Below are positions 7,125-15,783 of a stretch of 38,348 nucleotides of DNA, piece by piece. The first letter of the stretch is position 1. Each line of letters starts with the position of its first letter. The stretch covers positions 1-38,348 of the forward strand of contig JAYYDT010000033.1 in the NCBI GenBank assembly GCA_036160575.1, read 5' to 3'. Under the pieces are notes generated by a model that saw only the letters and a program-made list of their open reading frames with translations, made no database searches and was not told the DNA's origin. The translations under genes and the position numbers were made by a program. Origin of the DNA: TMED26 sp002694075. Lineage in GTDB: Bacteria; Pseudomonadota; Alphaproteobacteria; Thalassobaculales; Thalassobaculaceae.

Positions 7125-9422
7125 GTGAACCGACAGCGCGTGATGGCCGTGGGCCGGCTTGCGCGAGCGGCGCTTTTCGCCGCCATCGCTGTTCTATGGT
7201 TGATCCCGGCGGTCGCGGCACAAACCGTGATCGGCCAAGTCGAGGTTGAGGGCAGCCAACGGATCGACCCTGAAACCGTGCGCACCTATTTGACGGTCGC
7301 GCCCGGTGACCCGTTCGCGCCGGAAAAACTTGACCAATCGATGAAAGCCTTATTTGCGACGGGGCTGTTCGCCGATGTCGCTCTTAGCCAACGCGGCGAT
7401 GTGTTGGTGGTCAAGGTGGTCGAAAACCCAATTATCAATCGGATTTCCTTCGAGGGGAATTTGCGGATCGACGATGAGACGCTGCTGCGCGAGGTGCGCT
7501 TGCGCGAGCGTTTGGTTTTCACCCGCAACCGCGCGTTGCAGGATGTCGATCGCGTGCAGGCGGCCTATCGAGCCACTGGCCGCTTTAACGTCCGGGTTGA
7601 ACCGAAAGTGGTGCAACTGCCCCAAAACCGGGTGGATTTGATTTTCGAGATCAGTGAGGGACCGTTGAGCCATATCGGCGCGGTGACCTTTGTCGGAAAT
7701 CGGCGCTTTAGCGACGGCGACCTGCGCGACGTCATCGCGACCAAGGAACATGCCTGGTGGGCCTTTCTGGCGACCGGCGACACCTATGATCCCGACCGGT
7801 TGACCTATGATCGCGAGCTTTTACGCGAACACTACCTGCGGCAAGGGTTCGCGGATTTTCGGGTATTGTCGGCGGTCGCCGAATTGGCCCCTGACGGGCA
7901 AAACTTTCTGGTCACCTTCACGCTTGACGAAGGGGTGCGTTACCGGATCGGCGAAATTGCCGTGGAAAGCGACATCGCCAACGTCGATCTCGACCGATTG
8001 CGCGCGCTCGCTGACACCAAGGCGGGCGCGGTCTATGACGTGCGCGATGTCAATCGCAGCATCACCGCGATGACCGAATATCTTGGCACCTTTGGTTTCG
8101 CGTTCGTTGAAATCCGCCCGCAAATCACACGCCGCGCCACCGACCGCCGTCTCGACATCACCTTTAAAATCGGTGAAAGCGCCAAAGCTTTTGTTGAGCG
8201 CATCGATATCGGTGGCAATCTGCGCACCTTGGACCGGGTCATCCGGCGTGAGTTTGAGTTGGTCGAAGGCGACGCTTTCAACACCGCCAAATTGCGCCGC
8301 AGCCAGCGCCGTATTCGTAATCTGGGCTATTTCGCCAAAGTCAATATCAAGACCCGGCCGGGGAGCGCGCCCGACCGCACCGTGCTCGCGGTCGAGGTCG
8401 AAGACCAGGCGACCGGTGACCTAAATTTCGGTTTTGGGTTTTCGACCATCGAAAACGCTTTGGTGCAAATTTCCCTGCGCGAGCGGAATCTCCTCGGCCG
8501 CGGCCAAGATCTCCGCGCCACCGCCAAAGCGTCGTCGCGTGGCAGCCAATTCAACATCGGCTTCACCGAGCCTTACTTCCTCAACCGCGACCTGACCGCC
8601 GGCTTCGATCTGTTCAACGAGACCATCAAGGAGCAGAAGGAGCGTTCCTATGATGAAAAACGCCAGGGGGGTGCGCTGCGCATTGGCTACGACCTGGGTA
8701 AAGATTTGCGCCAGACCCTGCGTTATCGATTGGCCCGCACCGAGGTGACCAATGTCCAAGACGACGCCTCGCTGTTGGTGAAATCACAGGAAGGCAGTCG
8801 GCTGGTATCGCTCGTTGGCCAGACCTTATCCTATAACAAGCTCGACAGCCGGCTGTCGCCAACCGAGGGTTATTACGCTAGTTTAGCGACGCAACTCGCC
8901 GGTTTGGGCGGCGACACCCGCTATCTGCGAGGCGAAGCCAAAGCCAGCTACTACACGCCTCTGGACGAGGACGAAAGCCAATGGATCCTTGGTTTTAGGG
9001 GCCGTGTCGGCGCGATCACCGGGCTTGGCGAGGATGTCCGTATCAATGAGCGCTTTTTCCTGGGCGGCAAGAGTTTGCGTGGGTTCGCGCCATCCGGCGT
9101 CGGTCCTCGCGACGCCGCCACCGATGATGCTCTGGGCGGTAACCTTTTCTACGCCGGCACCGGTGAATTGAGCTTTCCCCTAGGGCTTACCGACACCTTG
9201 GGTATTCGTGGCCTGGTTTTCTCGGATTTTGGCTCGGTCTGGCAGATCGACGCCGACACCACCGGCGTGACCTCTTCCGATGGGCCACGTGCCAGTGTCG
9301 GGGTCGGTTTATCCTGGGGCACCAATTTTGGTGGAATTCGCATTGATTTGGCGTGGCCCATCGTCAAGGATGATCGCGACAAGACCCAGCTGTTCCGGTT
9401 CAGTCTCGGCAGCCGTTTTTGA
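7125..9422 (+). CDS. bamA: Outer membrane protein assembly factor BamA
   Basis: BamA (about 765 aa) is the central Omp85-family subunit of the outer-membrane beta-barrel assembly machine. The N-terminus is a signal peptide with the hydrophobic stretch AALFAAIAVLWLIPAV ending at AVAAQ. Repeated POTRA domains follow (for example INRISFEGNLRIDDE, IGAVTFVGNRRFSDGDL, VERIDIGGNLRT). The C-terminal half is a barrel that includes the family motif RGFAPSGVGPRD and ends in Phe, as BAM substrates and BamA itself do. I choose the GTG at 7125 because of its AGGAG. The gene sits between rseP and skp, the standard envelope-biogenesis order. Confidence 0.96.
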   Translation: MNRQRVMAVGRLARAALFAAIAVLWLIPAVAAQTVIGQVEVEGSQRIDPETVRTYLTVAPGDPFAPEKLDQSMKALFATGLFADVALSQRGDVLVVKVVENPIINRISFEGNLRIDDETLLREVRLRERLVFTRNRALQDVDRVQAAYRATGRFNVRVEPKVVQLPQNRVDLIFEISEGPLSHIGAVTFVGNRRFSDGDLRDVIATKEHAWWAFLATGDTYDPDRLTYDRELLREHYLRQGFADFRVLSAVAELAPDGQNFLVTFTLDEGVRYRIGEIAVESDIANVDLDRLRALADTKAGAVYDVRDVNRSITAMTEYLGTFGFAFVEIRPQITRRATDRRLDITFKIGESAKAFVERIDIGGNLRTLDRVIRREFELVEGDAFNTAKLRRSQRRIRNLGYFAKVNIKTRPGSAPDRTVLAVEVEDQATGDLNFGFGFSTIENALVQISLRERNLLGRGQDLRATAKASSRGSQFNIGFTEPYFLNRDLTAGFDLFNETIKEQKERSYDEKRQGGALRIGYDLGKDLRQTLRYRLARTEVTNVQDDASLLVKSQEGSRLVSLVGQTLSYNKLDSRLSPTEGYYASLATQLAGLGGDTRYLRGEAKASYYTPLDEDESQWILGFRGRVGAITGLGEDVRINERFFLGGKSLRGFAPSGVGPRDAATDDALGGNLFYAGTGELSFPLGLTDTLGIRGLVFSDFGSVWQIDADTTGVTSSDGPRASVGVGLSWGTNFGGIRIDLAWPIVKDDRDKTQLFRFSLGSRF

Positions 9423-9433
9423 GGGTTCGTAAC

Positions 9434-10012
9434 ATGCGCCAACGCCGTCTCTTGAAATTACTGCCATACCTGGCGGTGGCCTTGTTGACGCTGGTGATGG
9501 CCGGCGCGCCGGCGGCCGCGAAAATTGAGATCGAACCGACCCGGGTGATGGTTGTCGACGTTGGCGGCGTGCTCCGCGACTCCGTGGCCGCCACCGGTAT
9601 TCGCAAGCAAATGGAATCGATCCGGGCAAGTTACCAAAGCAAGATCTCGGCCCAGGAAAAGGCTTTGATCAACGAGGAAAAAGCCCTCGGCCAGCAGCGC
9701 AGCATCCTCGCTCCCGAGGTTTTCCAGAAAAAAGCCGTCGAGTTTCGTCGCCGTGTCGAGGAGACTCAGAAAAAAGTCCAAGGCCAGCGCCGCGAACTCG
9801 ATCAAATTTATAAAAAGGCGATGACCGAGGTTCGTAACACATTGATCAACGTTATCGCCGAAATGGCCAAAGAGGCGCAGGCGCGCGTGGTTTTGGACAA
9901 GCGACAGGTGTTAATGGTCGAAAACAATGTGGATTTTTCCGCCGAGGCGCTCACGCGTTTGAACAAAGCCCTGCCGCAGGTGAAGGTGACGGCGGCGGCG
10001 GCGCAAAAATAA
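9434..10012 (+). CDS. skp: OmpH/Skp family periplasmic chaperone
   Basis: Skp (192 aa here) is a periplasmic trimeric chaperone that holds unfolded outer-membrane proteins until BamA inserts them. The protein starts with a signal peptide (MRQRRLLKLLPYLAVALLTL, cleavage probably after PAAA). A short beta segment (RVMVVDVGGVLRDS) comes next, then a long charged coiled-coil with many Lys, Glu and Gln, and a final beta segment (ARVVLDKRQVLMVENNVDFS). This is the OmpH architecture. The ATG at 9434 follows GAGGG; an alternative TTG that overlaps the bamA stop is less likely. It directly follows bamA, as usual. Confidence 0.92.
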   Translation: MRQRRLLKLLPYLAVALLTLVMAGAPAAAKIEIEPTRVMVVDVGGVLRDSVAATGIRKQMESIRASYQSKISAQEKALINEEKALGQQRSILAPEVFQKKAVEFRRRVEETQKKVQGQRRELDQIYKKAMTEVRNTLINVIAEMAKEAQARVVLDKRQVLMVENNVDFSAEALTRLNKALPQVKVTAAAAQK

Positions 10013-10016
10013 CCCG

Positions 10017-11039
10017 ATGGTCGACCCGCGTTTTTTCGACACGCGCGCGCCGGCGCGGCTCGACGAAATCGCCGCCGCCAGCGGCGCGGAACTGGCGCGG
10101 GGCGGCCCCGACCGGTTAATCGCCGATGTCGCGCCCTTGGATCGGGCGGGCGCCGAGCATGTCAGTTTCCTGGACAATCCCAAATATGCCGGACAGCTGG
10201 CGCGGACCGGGGCGGGGGCTTGTTTTATCACGCCCGATCAAGTGTCGGCGGCGCCGGAAAACCTGGCTTTGCTGGTGACCGCTCGGCCGCGCCGCGCCTT
10301 TGCCAAAGCCGCCAGCTTCCTGCATCCAACACCGCCGGTAGTGCCCGGCATCGCGGCCGGCGCGGAAGTAGCGCCCAGCGCGCGGATTGCGGCGAGCGCG
10401 GCGATTGGCAGCAACGCGGTGATTGGCGCCGGCGCCGACATCGGCGCGGACGTCGAGATTTGCGCCGGTGCGGTGATTGGGCCGGGGGTTGTGATTGGTG
10501 CCGGCACGGTGGTTGGCGCGGGCGCTGTCGTATCGCATGCGGTGATTGGCGCGCGCGGCGTGATCTATCCGGGCGCTCGCATTGGCCAACCTGGTTTCGG
10601 TTTTGACGCCGATGCCAGCGGGGTGGTCAAAATTCCCCATCTTGGGCGGGTGATGGTTGGTGACGATGTTGAAATTGGCGCCAATTCGGTGATCGACCGG
10701 GGCAGCGCCGGCGACACGGTGATCGGCCGTGGCACAATGATCGACAATTTGGTGCATATTAGCCACAACTGCGTCGTTGGTAATGGCTGCGCGATCGCCG
10801 CCCAATGCGGCATTGCCGGCAGTACGGTCCTAGGCGACTATGTGGTGATGGGCGGGCAAGTTGGTGTCGCCGGGCACCTGACGATCGGTGATAGTGTGCA
10901 AATCGCGGGCAAAGCGATGGTCACTAAAAGCGTGAGCTCGGGACAGAAAATTGGGGGCGGGTTGCCGGCCGGCGAGGTGACTGTGTGGCGGCGGCAAGTC
11001 GCGACTTTTAGGCGTCTCAGCCGAAAACTTATGACCTAA
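10017..11039 (+). CDS. lpxD: UDP-3-O-acylglucosamine N-acyltransferase
   Basis: LpxD (340 aa) adds the second hydroxyacyl chain, from acyl-ACP, to the 2-amino group of UDP-3-O-acyl-glucosamine in lipid A synthesis. The N-terminal uridine-binding domain has the family stretch VSFLDNPKYAGQL. From about residue 110 it becomes a left-handed beta-helix of hexapeptide repeats (many I-G-A/D-x-x-x units), with the usual GQPGFGFD, IDRGSAGDTVIG and ISHNCVVGNGC blocks that carry the catalytic His. The C-terminus is a short helix (RRQVATFRRLSRKL). The ATG at 10017 is four bases after the skp stop. Confidence 0.96.
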   Translation: MVDPRFFDTRAPARLDEIAAASGAELARGGPDRLIADVAPLDRAGAEHVSFLDNPKYAGQLARTGAGACFITPDQVSAAPENLALLVTARPRRAFAKAASFLHPTPPVVPGIAAGAEVAPSARIAASAAIGSNAVIGAGADIGADVEICAGAVIGPGVVIGAGTVVGAGAVVSHAVIGARGVIYPGARIGQPGFGFDADASGVVKIPHLGRVMVGDDVEIGANSVIDRGSAGDTVIGRGTMIDNLVHISHNCVVGNGCAIAAQCGIAGSTVLGDYVVMGGQVGVAGHLTIGDSVQIAGKAMVTKSVSSGQKIGGGLPAGEVTVWRRQVATFRRLSRKLMT

Positions 11040-11051
11040 AGTGCGAGAGCG

Positions 11052-11528
11052 ATGTCCATGACGACCCAAAATCCGGCCGACATCACGGCGGAAATTGATA
11101 TTAACGGGATCCAACGGTTGATCCCCCACCGTTACCCCTTTTTGTTAGTTGACCGTCTGGTCGATATCGTGAAGGGCGAACGGGCCGTCGGGATCAAAAA
11201 CGTGACCATCAATGAGCCGTTTTTTGAAGGCCATTTTCCCGCCCGTCCGATTATGCCCGGGGTTTTGATCGTTGAATCCATGGCGCAAACCGCCGGTTGC
11301 CTGGTGTTGCACACGCTCGGCACCGATGCCGACAATAAACTGGTTTACTTTATGACCATTGACGACGCGCGCTTCCGCCGGCCGGTCACCCCGGGGGATC
11401 AAATGCGGATTCTTGTGGAACAGCAGCGCAGTCGCGGCAATGTCTTTAAGTTCAAAGGCCGCGCCACCGTCGACGACGCGCTCTGCGCCGAGGCGACGTT
11501 TTCGGCGATGATCGTCGAGCAAGAATAA
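11052..11528 (+). CDS. fabZ: 3-hydroxyacyl-[acyl-carrier-protein] dehydratase FabZ
   Basis: FabZ (158 aa) dehydrates 3-hydroxyacyl-ACP in fatty acid elongation and shares its hydroxyacyl-ACP substrate pool with LpxA and LpxD. It is a hot-dog-fold enzyme; the catalytic residues are His61 in FEGHFPARPIMPG and Glu75 in VESMAQTAG. IPHRYPFLLVDR is the other hallmark block. Two starts are possible, ATG 11052 or ATG 11058, both after GCGAGAGCG, which is a weak ribosome binding site; the difference is two residues. Its position between lpxD and lpxA is conserved across proteobacteria. Confidence 0.96.
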   Translation: MSMTTQNPADITAEIDINGIQRLIPHRYPFLLVDRLVDIVKGERAVGIKNVTINEPFFEGHFPARPIMPGVLIVESMAQTAGCLVLHTLGTDADNKLVYFMTIDDARFRRPVTPGDQMRILVEQQRSRGNVFKFKGRATVDDALCAEATFSAMIVEQE

Positions 11529-11542
11529 GGAAACGTCGTCCA

Positions 11543-12355
11543 ATGAGCCCTGAGAGCACCGATATTCACCCGACGGCGATTGTCGACCCGGCGGCGCAGT
11601 TAGGGGCCGGCGTCCGTATCGGTCCGTATTGCGTGGTAGGCCCGGAGGCGCGCCTCGGCGAGGGCGTGATTTTGAAATCCCATGTGGTGGTTGACGGCCG
11701 CACCGCCATAGGCGCGGGCACCACGATTTATCCGTTCGCTTCCATCGGCACCGCGCCACAGGATCTGAAATTCCATGGCGAGGCGTCGAGCCTGGAAATT
11801 GGCGCCGGCAACACCATTCGCGAACATGTCACCATGAATCCGGGAACCGAGGGCGGCGGCATGATCACTCGCGTCGGCAGCGGCAGCTTGTTCATGGTCG
11901 GCTGCCATATCGGCCATGATTGCCAGATTGGCGATGGCGTGGTGTTCGCCAACAACGCCACCCTAGGCGGGCATGTGATTGTTGAGGATCATGCCTTGAT
12001 CGGCGGTTTGGCGGCGGTTCACCAATTTGTGCGCATTGGCCGCCTGGCCATGGTCGGCGGGATGACAGGGGTCGAGCGCGACGTCATCCCCTATGGCTCG
12101 GTGATGGGCGACCGCGCCCGCTTGGCCGGTCTCAACCTGGTTGGCTTACAGCGCCGTGGCTATGAGCGGGCTGAGATTTCGGCCCTTCGTCAAGCCTACA
12201 AATTCCTTTTCCTCGGCACCGGAACCTTCCAAGAGCGGCTCACCAGGCTGGACGGGGATACCGGCGAGAGCGGACCGGTCCGCGATATTCTGCACTTCAT
12301 CGCCGCCGCCAGCGACCGGGCGCTTTGCCAGCCACAAGCGTCGGAGACCGCTTGA
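11543..12355 (+). CDS. lpxA: Acyl-ACP--UDP-N-acetylglucosamine O-acyltransferase
   Basis: LpxA (270 aa) performs the first step of lipid A synthesis, moving a 3-hydroxyacyl chain from ACP to UDP-GlcNAc. It is a left-handed beta-helix trimer. The alignment to E. coli LpxA is gap-free through the core, so the catalytic base is His125 (HIGHDC), and the hydrocarbon-ruler position 173 is Gly, as in E. coli. C-terminal helices begin at GLNLVGLQRRGY. The ATG at 11543 follows AAGGAAA. The TGA stop overlaps the TTG start of lpxI in TTGA. Confidence 0.96.
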   Translation: MSPESTDIHPTAIVDPAAQLGAGVRIGPYCVVGPEARLGEGVILKSHVVVDGRTAIGAGTTIYPFASIGTAPQDLKFHGEASSLEIGAGNTIREHVTMNPGTEGGGMITRVGSGSLFMVGCHIGHDCQIGDGVVFANNATLGGHVIVEDHALIGGLAAVHQFVRIGRLAMVGGMTGVERDVIPYGSVMGDRARLAGLNLVGLQRRGYERAEISALRQAYKFLFLGTGTFQERLTRLDGDTGESGPVRDILHFIAAASDRALCQPQASETA

Positions 12356-13191
12356 GCGCGCGTCGTAAAACACTTGGAATCATCGCCGGCAACGGCGATC
12401 TACCGGGACAGGTGGCGGCGCGCGCCACAGCCGCCGGTTACACCGTGTTCTTCGTCGCCATCGAGGGCCACGCCGCGGCCGGCACAGTGGCCGGTCATGA
12501 CCATTGTTGGGTGCGCCTCGGCGCCGCCCAAGCGGTGATCGACGCCCTCCATGGGGCCCATGCCGACGAGGTGGTGATGGTCGGCGGTGTCGGCCGACCG
12601 ACGGTGCGCGAACTGGCGCCTGACCTGCGGTTTGGTAAACTGATCGCGCGCGCCGGGTTGAACGTCTTCCGGGATGATTTCATGTTGACCACGATTGTCG
12701 AGGAACTGCGCGGCGAAGGCTTCACGGTGCGCGGCGCGGCGGCGTTTCTGGCCGACGATTTGGCGCCGGCCGGCGCCTTTGGCGCGCGCCGACCCGATCA
12801 GGAAGCGCTTCAAAATATCGCCCGCGGCGGCGAGATTCTCGATGCCCTCGCCGATGTCGACGTGGCTCAGGCGGTGGTGATTCAAGCTGGTTTGGTTCTG
12901 GGGATCGAGGCGATTGAAGGCACCGATCAATTGATGGCGCGATGCGGCGCGCTACGTCGGCCCGGCCCCGGGCCGGTTTTGGTCAAATTCTGTAAAATCG
13001 GCCAGACTCGCGTGGCCGACTTGCCCACCATTGGCCCGGCGACAATTGCTCGCGCGGCCGCCGCCGGCTTTGACGGGATAGCGGTCGAGGCCGGTGGCTG
13101 CCTGCTTGTCGACCGCCACGGGCTGGTCGCCGCCGCCGACCGGAACCGGCTTTTCCTATGGGGCGTCACCCGTGACTCGGTCGACGCCTGA
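12352..13191 (+). CDS. lpxI: UDP-2,3-diacylglucosamine diphosphatase LpxI
   Basis: LpxI (279 aa) hydrolyses UDP-2,3-diacylglucosamine to lipid X and UMP; alphaproteobacteria use it in place of LpxH. Visible family features are the N-terminal LGIIAGNGDLPGQVA, the middle GLNVFRDDFMLTTIVEEL, and the C-terminal AVEAGGCLLVDR. I start it at the TTG at 12352, which overlaps the lpxA stop as TTGA and puts LGIIAGNGD about eight residues in. An in-frame start nine codons earlier is possible but adds unrelated residues. It is flanked by lpxA and lpxB, which act just before and after it in the pathway. Confidence 0.92.
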   Translation: MSARRKTLGIIAGNGDLPGQVAARATAAGYTVFFVAIEGHAAAGTVAGHDHCWVRLGAAQAVIDALHGAHADEVVMVGGVGRPTVRELAPDLRFGKLIARAGLNVFRDDFMLTTIVEELRGEGFTVRGAAAFLADDLAPAGAFGARRPDQEALQNIARGGEILDALADVDVAQAVVIQAGLVLGIEAIEGTDQLMARCGALRRPGPGPVLVKFCKIGQTRVADLPTIGPATIARAAAAGFDGIAVEAGGCLLVDRHGLVAAADRNRLFLWGVTRDSVDA

Positions 13192-14338
13192 TCCCGCCCG
13201 GACGATCTTCATCCTCGCCGGCGAGCCGTCGGGCGACCGTATCGGCGCGGCGATCATGGCGGCGCTCCGCGCACGCCATGGCGCGCTCCATTTCATCGGG
13301 GTCGGCGGCCCGGAAATGATGGAACAGGGGCTGTCCCCCTTGTTCGCGATGGAGGACCTTTCGGTCTTCGGTTTGGTCGAGGTTTTGCCGCGTTTGGCGC
13401 GCCTCCGGCGGCGGTTGGACGAGGTCGCGGCAAAGATCCGCGTGGCCCACCCTGATTTGGTCCTGACCATCGACAGCAAAGGCTTTTCTTTCGCTCTGGC
13501 GCGGCGCCTTGCGGTCGCTCCGGACCATCCGCCGCTCGCCCATGTGGTGGCGCCGACGGTGTGGGCTTACCGCCCGGGCCGGGCGCGTAAGATCGCCGCT
13601 TTCCTGGACCATTTGCTGGTCCTTTTTCCCTTCGAGGCGGCGTACTTCACCGGTCACGGTCTGGCCACCACCTTTATCGGGCACCCGGCCGCCGACCGGC
13701 CGCCGGGCGATGGCGCGCGTTTTCGCCGTCGCCACGACCTGCCGACGGACGCGCCGCTTCTCGGCCTGTTGCCTGGCAGCCGGGCCGGCGAAGTGTCGCG
13801 ATTGTTACCGGTTTTCCTTGCCGCCGCCGCGCGTCTGCGGGAACGCGCGCCGGATTTAAGGATCGTGCTGCCGACGGTACCGGCGGTGGCGGCCAAGGTC
13901 CGCGCCGTGGTCGATGGCGGGGCGACGCCGGTCACCGTGGTGGAGGGGGTCGCCGATCAGAATGATTTATTCGCCGCGCTGCATCTGGCGCTGGCCGCTT
14001 CCGGCACCGCGACCCTGGAATTGGCCTTGGCCGAGGTGCCGACGGTGGTGGCTTACAAGGTCCATCCGCTCACCGCGTTCATTGGCCGCCGCGTGGTCGA
14101 TATGTCGACCGTGGTTCTGACCAACCGGATATTGGGGCGGCCGGTTCAACCGTTCTTCGTCCAGGAAAATTGCCGGCCGGAGGATTTGGTGACGGCGCTG
14201 GCGGCGTTGCTGCCGGCGGGAGCGGCGCGTGACGCGCAAATTGCCGCCGGCGGCGAATTGCGGGCCGCTCTGCGACCCGACGACCGGGCCGCGGCGGCGC
14301 GCGCTGCCGATTGTCTTATGGCGCTCATGCGACCATGA
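13172..14338 (+). CDS. lpxB: Lipid-A-disaccharide synthase
   Basis: LpxB (about 388 aa) is a GT19 glycosyltransferase that joins UDP-diacylglucosamine and lipid X into the tetraacyl disaccharide of lipid A, at the inner face of the membrane. The N-terminal signature IFILAGEPSGDRIGA, the FIGVGGPEM block, LLPGSRAGEVSRLLP and the C-terminal ASGTATLELAL/PTVVAYKVHPLT blocks are all present. The GTG at 13172 lies within the end of lpxI (20-base overlap) and gives the expected N-terminus; a longer frame further upstream is an unrelated extension inside lpxI. The stop TGA runs straight into the A-tract of the opposite-strand terminator. Confidence 0.94.
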   Translation: MTRSTPDPARTIFILAGEPSGDRIGAAIMAALRARHGALHFIGVGGPEMMEQGLSPLFAMEDLSVFGLVEVLPRLARLRRRLDEVAAKIRVAHPDLVLTIDSKGFSFALARRLAVAPDHPPLAHVVAPTVWAYRPGRARKIAAFLDHLLVLFPFEAAYFTGHGLATTFIGHPAADRPPGDGARFRRRHDLPTDAPLLGLLPGSRAGEVSRLLPVFLAAAARLRERAPDLRIVLPTVPAVAAKVRAVVDGGATPVTVVEGVADQNDLFAALHLALAASGTATLELALAEVPTVVAYKVHPLTAFIGRRVVDMSTVVLTNRILGRPVQPFFVQENCRPEDLVTALAALLPAGAARDAQIAAGGELRAALRPDDRAAAARAADCLMALMRP

Positions 14339-14360
14339 AAAAGGGCGGCCGAAGCCGCCC
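14338..14360 (-). terminator. Rho-independent terminator of gltX-gltA (UUCG loop)
   Basis: Read on the minus strand, GGGCGGC, the tetraloop TTCG and GCCGCCC form a perfect 7-bp stem, followed at once by TTTTTC. UUCG tetraloops are especially stable. It sits about 25 bases after the gltA stop. The T-run is the complement of the A-run just after the lpxB stop, so the same hairpin lies at the 3' end of lpxB, but on the plus strand no U-tract follows it. Confidence 0.85.
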
Positions 14361-14385
14361 CCTCGCATAATCCGTGCGGGCCGCC

Positions 14386-15687
14386 TTAGCGTTCGGCCAG
14401 AGGCACGAAGGCGCGCGCGTCGGGGCCGGTGTACAACTGGCGCGGGCGCCCGATTTTTTGACCCGGGTCCTCGATCATTTCCTTCCACTGGGCAACCCAG
14501 CCGACAGTCCGTGCCACCGCGAACAACACGGTGAACATGCTGATCGGGAAGCCCATCGCCTTCAAAATAATGCCGGAGTAGAAATCGACGTTGGGATAGA
14601 GCTTACGATCGACGAAATACTCGTCTTCCAGGGCGATCTTCTCCAATGCCATGGCCAGCTCGAGCAGCGGGTCCTCGACACCCAGGTCGGCCAGAACCTC
14701 ATGACAGGAGGCTTGCATGACTTTTGCGCGCGGGTCGTAGTTTTTATAGACGCGGTGGCCAAAGCCGAACAGCCGGAAGGGGTCGTCTTTATCGCGCGCT
14801 TTTTTGACGTATTCGCCGATCCGGTCCTTATGGCCAATCTCGTTCAGCATGTTAAGCACCGCCTCGTTGGCGCCGCCATGGGCGGGTCCCCACAGGCTGG
14901 CGATGCCGGCGGCGATACAAGCGAAGGGGTTGGCGCCCGAGGAACCGGCCAAGCGCACGGTCGACGTCGAGGCGTTTTGTTCGTGGTCGGCGTGGAGAAT
15001 AAATATGCGGTCCATCGCCTTCGATAGAACCGGATTCATTTTATATTCCTCGGCCGGCACCGCGAACATCATGTGCAGAAAGTTTTCGGCGTAAGACAGG
15101 GAGTTTTGCGGGTAATTGAACGGCTGGCCGGTTGAGTATTTATAGGCCATCGCCGCGATTGTCGGCATTTTGGCGATCAGACGGAAGGACGCGACCATGC
15201 GTTGATGAGGGTCATAGATATCCAAGCTGTCGTGATAAAAGGCCGACAGCGCGCCGACCACGCCGCACATGATCGCCATCGGATGGGCGTCGCGCCGGAA
15301 ACCTCGGTAAAAATTGATTAATTGTTCGTGCACCATGGTGTGATAGGTGACGTCGTGATCGAATTTCGATTTCTGCGCCGGCGTCGGCAGTTCGCCGTTT
15401 AATAGCAAATAGGCGACTTCTAAGAAGTCGGCGTTTTCGGCCAAATCTTTAATGCCATAGCCGCGGTGCAGCAAAATACCTTCGTCACCATCGATATAGG
15501 TGATCGCCGAGTCGCAGGACCCGGTCGAGGTGTAACCCGGATCATAGGTGAAGTGTCCGGTTTCGCCGTACAGGCGACGAACGTCCAGAACGCTGGGGCC
15601 AACCGAGCCATCAATAACCGGCAAATCGAAGCTTTGACCGGACTGATTATCGGTCAATGTGAAGCTCTTGGAAGCGGCGTTACTCAT
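14386..15687 (-). CDS. gltA: Citrate synthase
   Basis: Type II citrate synthase (433 aa) condenses acetyl-CoA and oxaloacetate to citrate, the entry to the TCA cycle. The catalytic triad is visible: His270 in WGPAHGGANEAV, His311 in FGFGHRVYKNYDPRA and Asp368 in NVDFYSG. The N-terminal small domain present in NADH-sensitive, hexameric enzymes is there (ITYIDGDEGILLHRGY). The start at 15687 is preceded by AAGGAAA; longer frames read upstream into unrelated sequence. It lies 77 bases downstream of gltX on the same strand and has its own candidate promoter. Confidence 0.97.
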   Translation of the reverse strand: MSNAASKSFTLTDNQSGQSFDLPVIDGSVGPSVLDVRRLYGETGHFTYDPGYTSTGSCDSAITYIDGDEGILLHRGYGIKDLAENADFLEVAYLLLNGELPTPAQKSKFDHDVTYHTMVHEQLINFYRGFRRDAHPMAIMCGVVGALSAFYHDSLDIYDPHQRMVASFRLIAKMPTIAAMAYKYSTGQPFNYPQNSLSYAENFLHMMFAVPAEEYKMNPVLSKAMDRIFILHADHEQNASTSTVRLAGSSGANPFACIAAGIASLWGPAHGGANEAVLNMLNEIGHKDRIGEYVKKARDKDDPFRLFGFGHRVYKNYDPRAKVMQASCHEVLADLGVEDPLLELAMALEKIALEDEYFVDRKLYPNVDFYSGIILKAMGFPISMFTVLFAVARTVGWVAQWKEMIEDPGQKIGRPRQLYTGPDARAFVPLAER

Positions 15688-15754
15688 GAAATTTCCTTGT
15701 CCGTTTTGACATCGCCGAATGGCGGGGGAGGACCGGGCCTCAGAACCCAACCGA

Positions 15755-15783
15755 ATACTAGCGCCTATTGTGCGGTGCCGCAA
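15755..15783 (-). promoter_or_regulatory. Candidate gltA promoter
   Basis: On the minus strand, TTGCGG (15783-15778) and TAGTAT (15760-15755) are 17 bases apart. The -10 box matches four of six consensus bases, and the -35 box has the key TTG. The -35 overlaps the last codons of gltX. The -10 box lies about 67 bases before the gltA start. It would allow gltA to be expressed independently of gltX. Confidence 0.4.

Noticed and set aside
10370..10560. Repetitive DNA within lpxD
   Set aside because: The near-repeats encode the hexapeptide repeats of the beta-helix and are explained by the protein fold.
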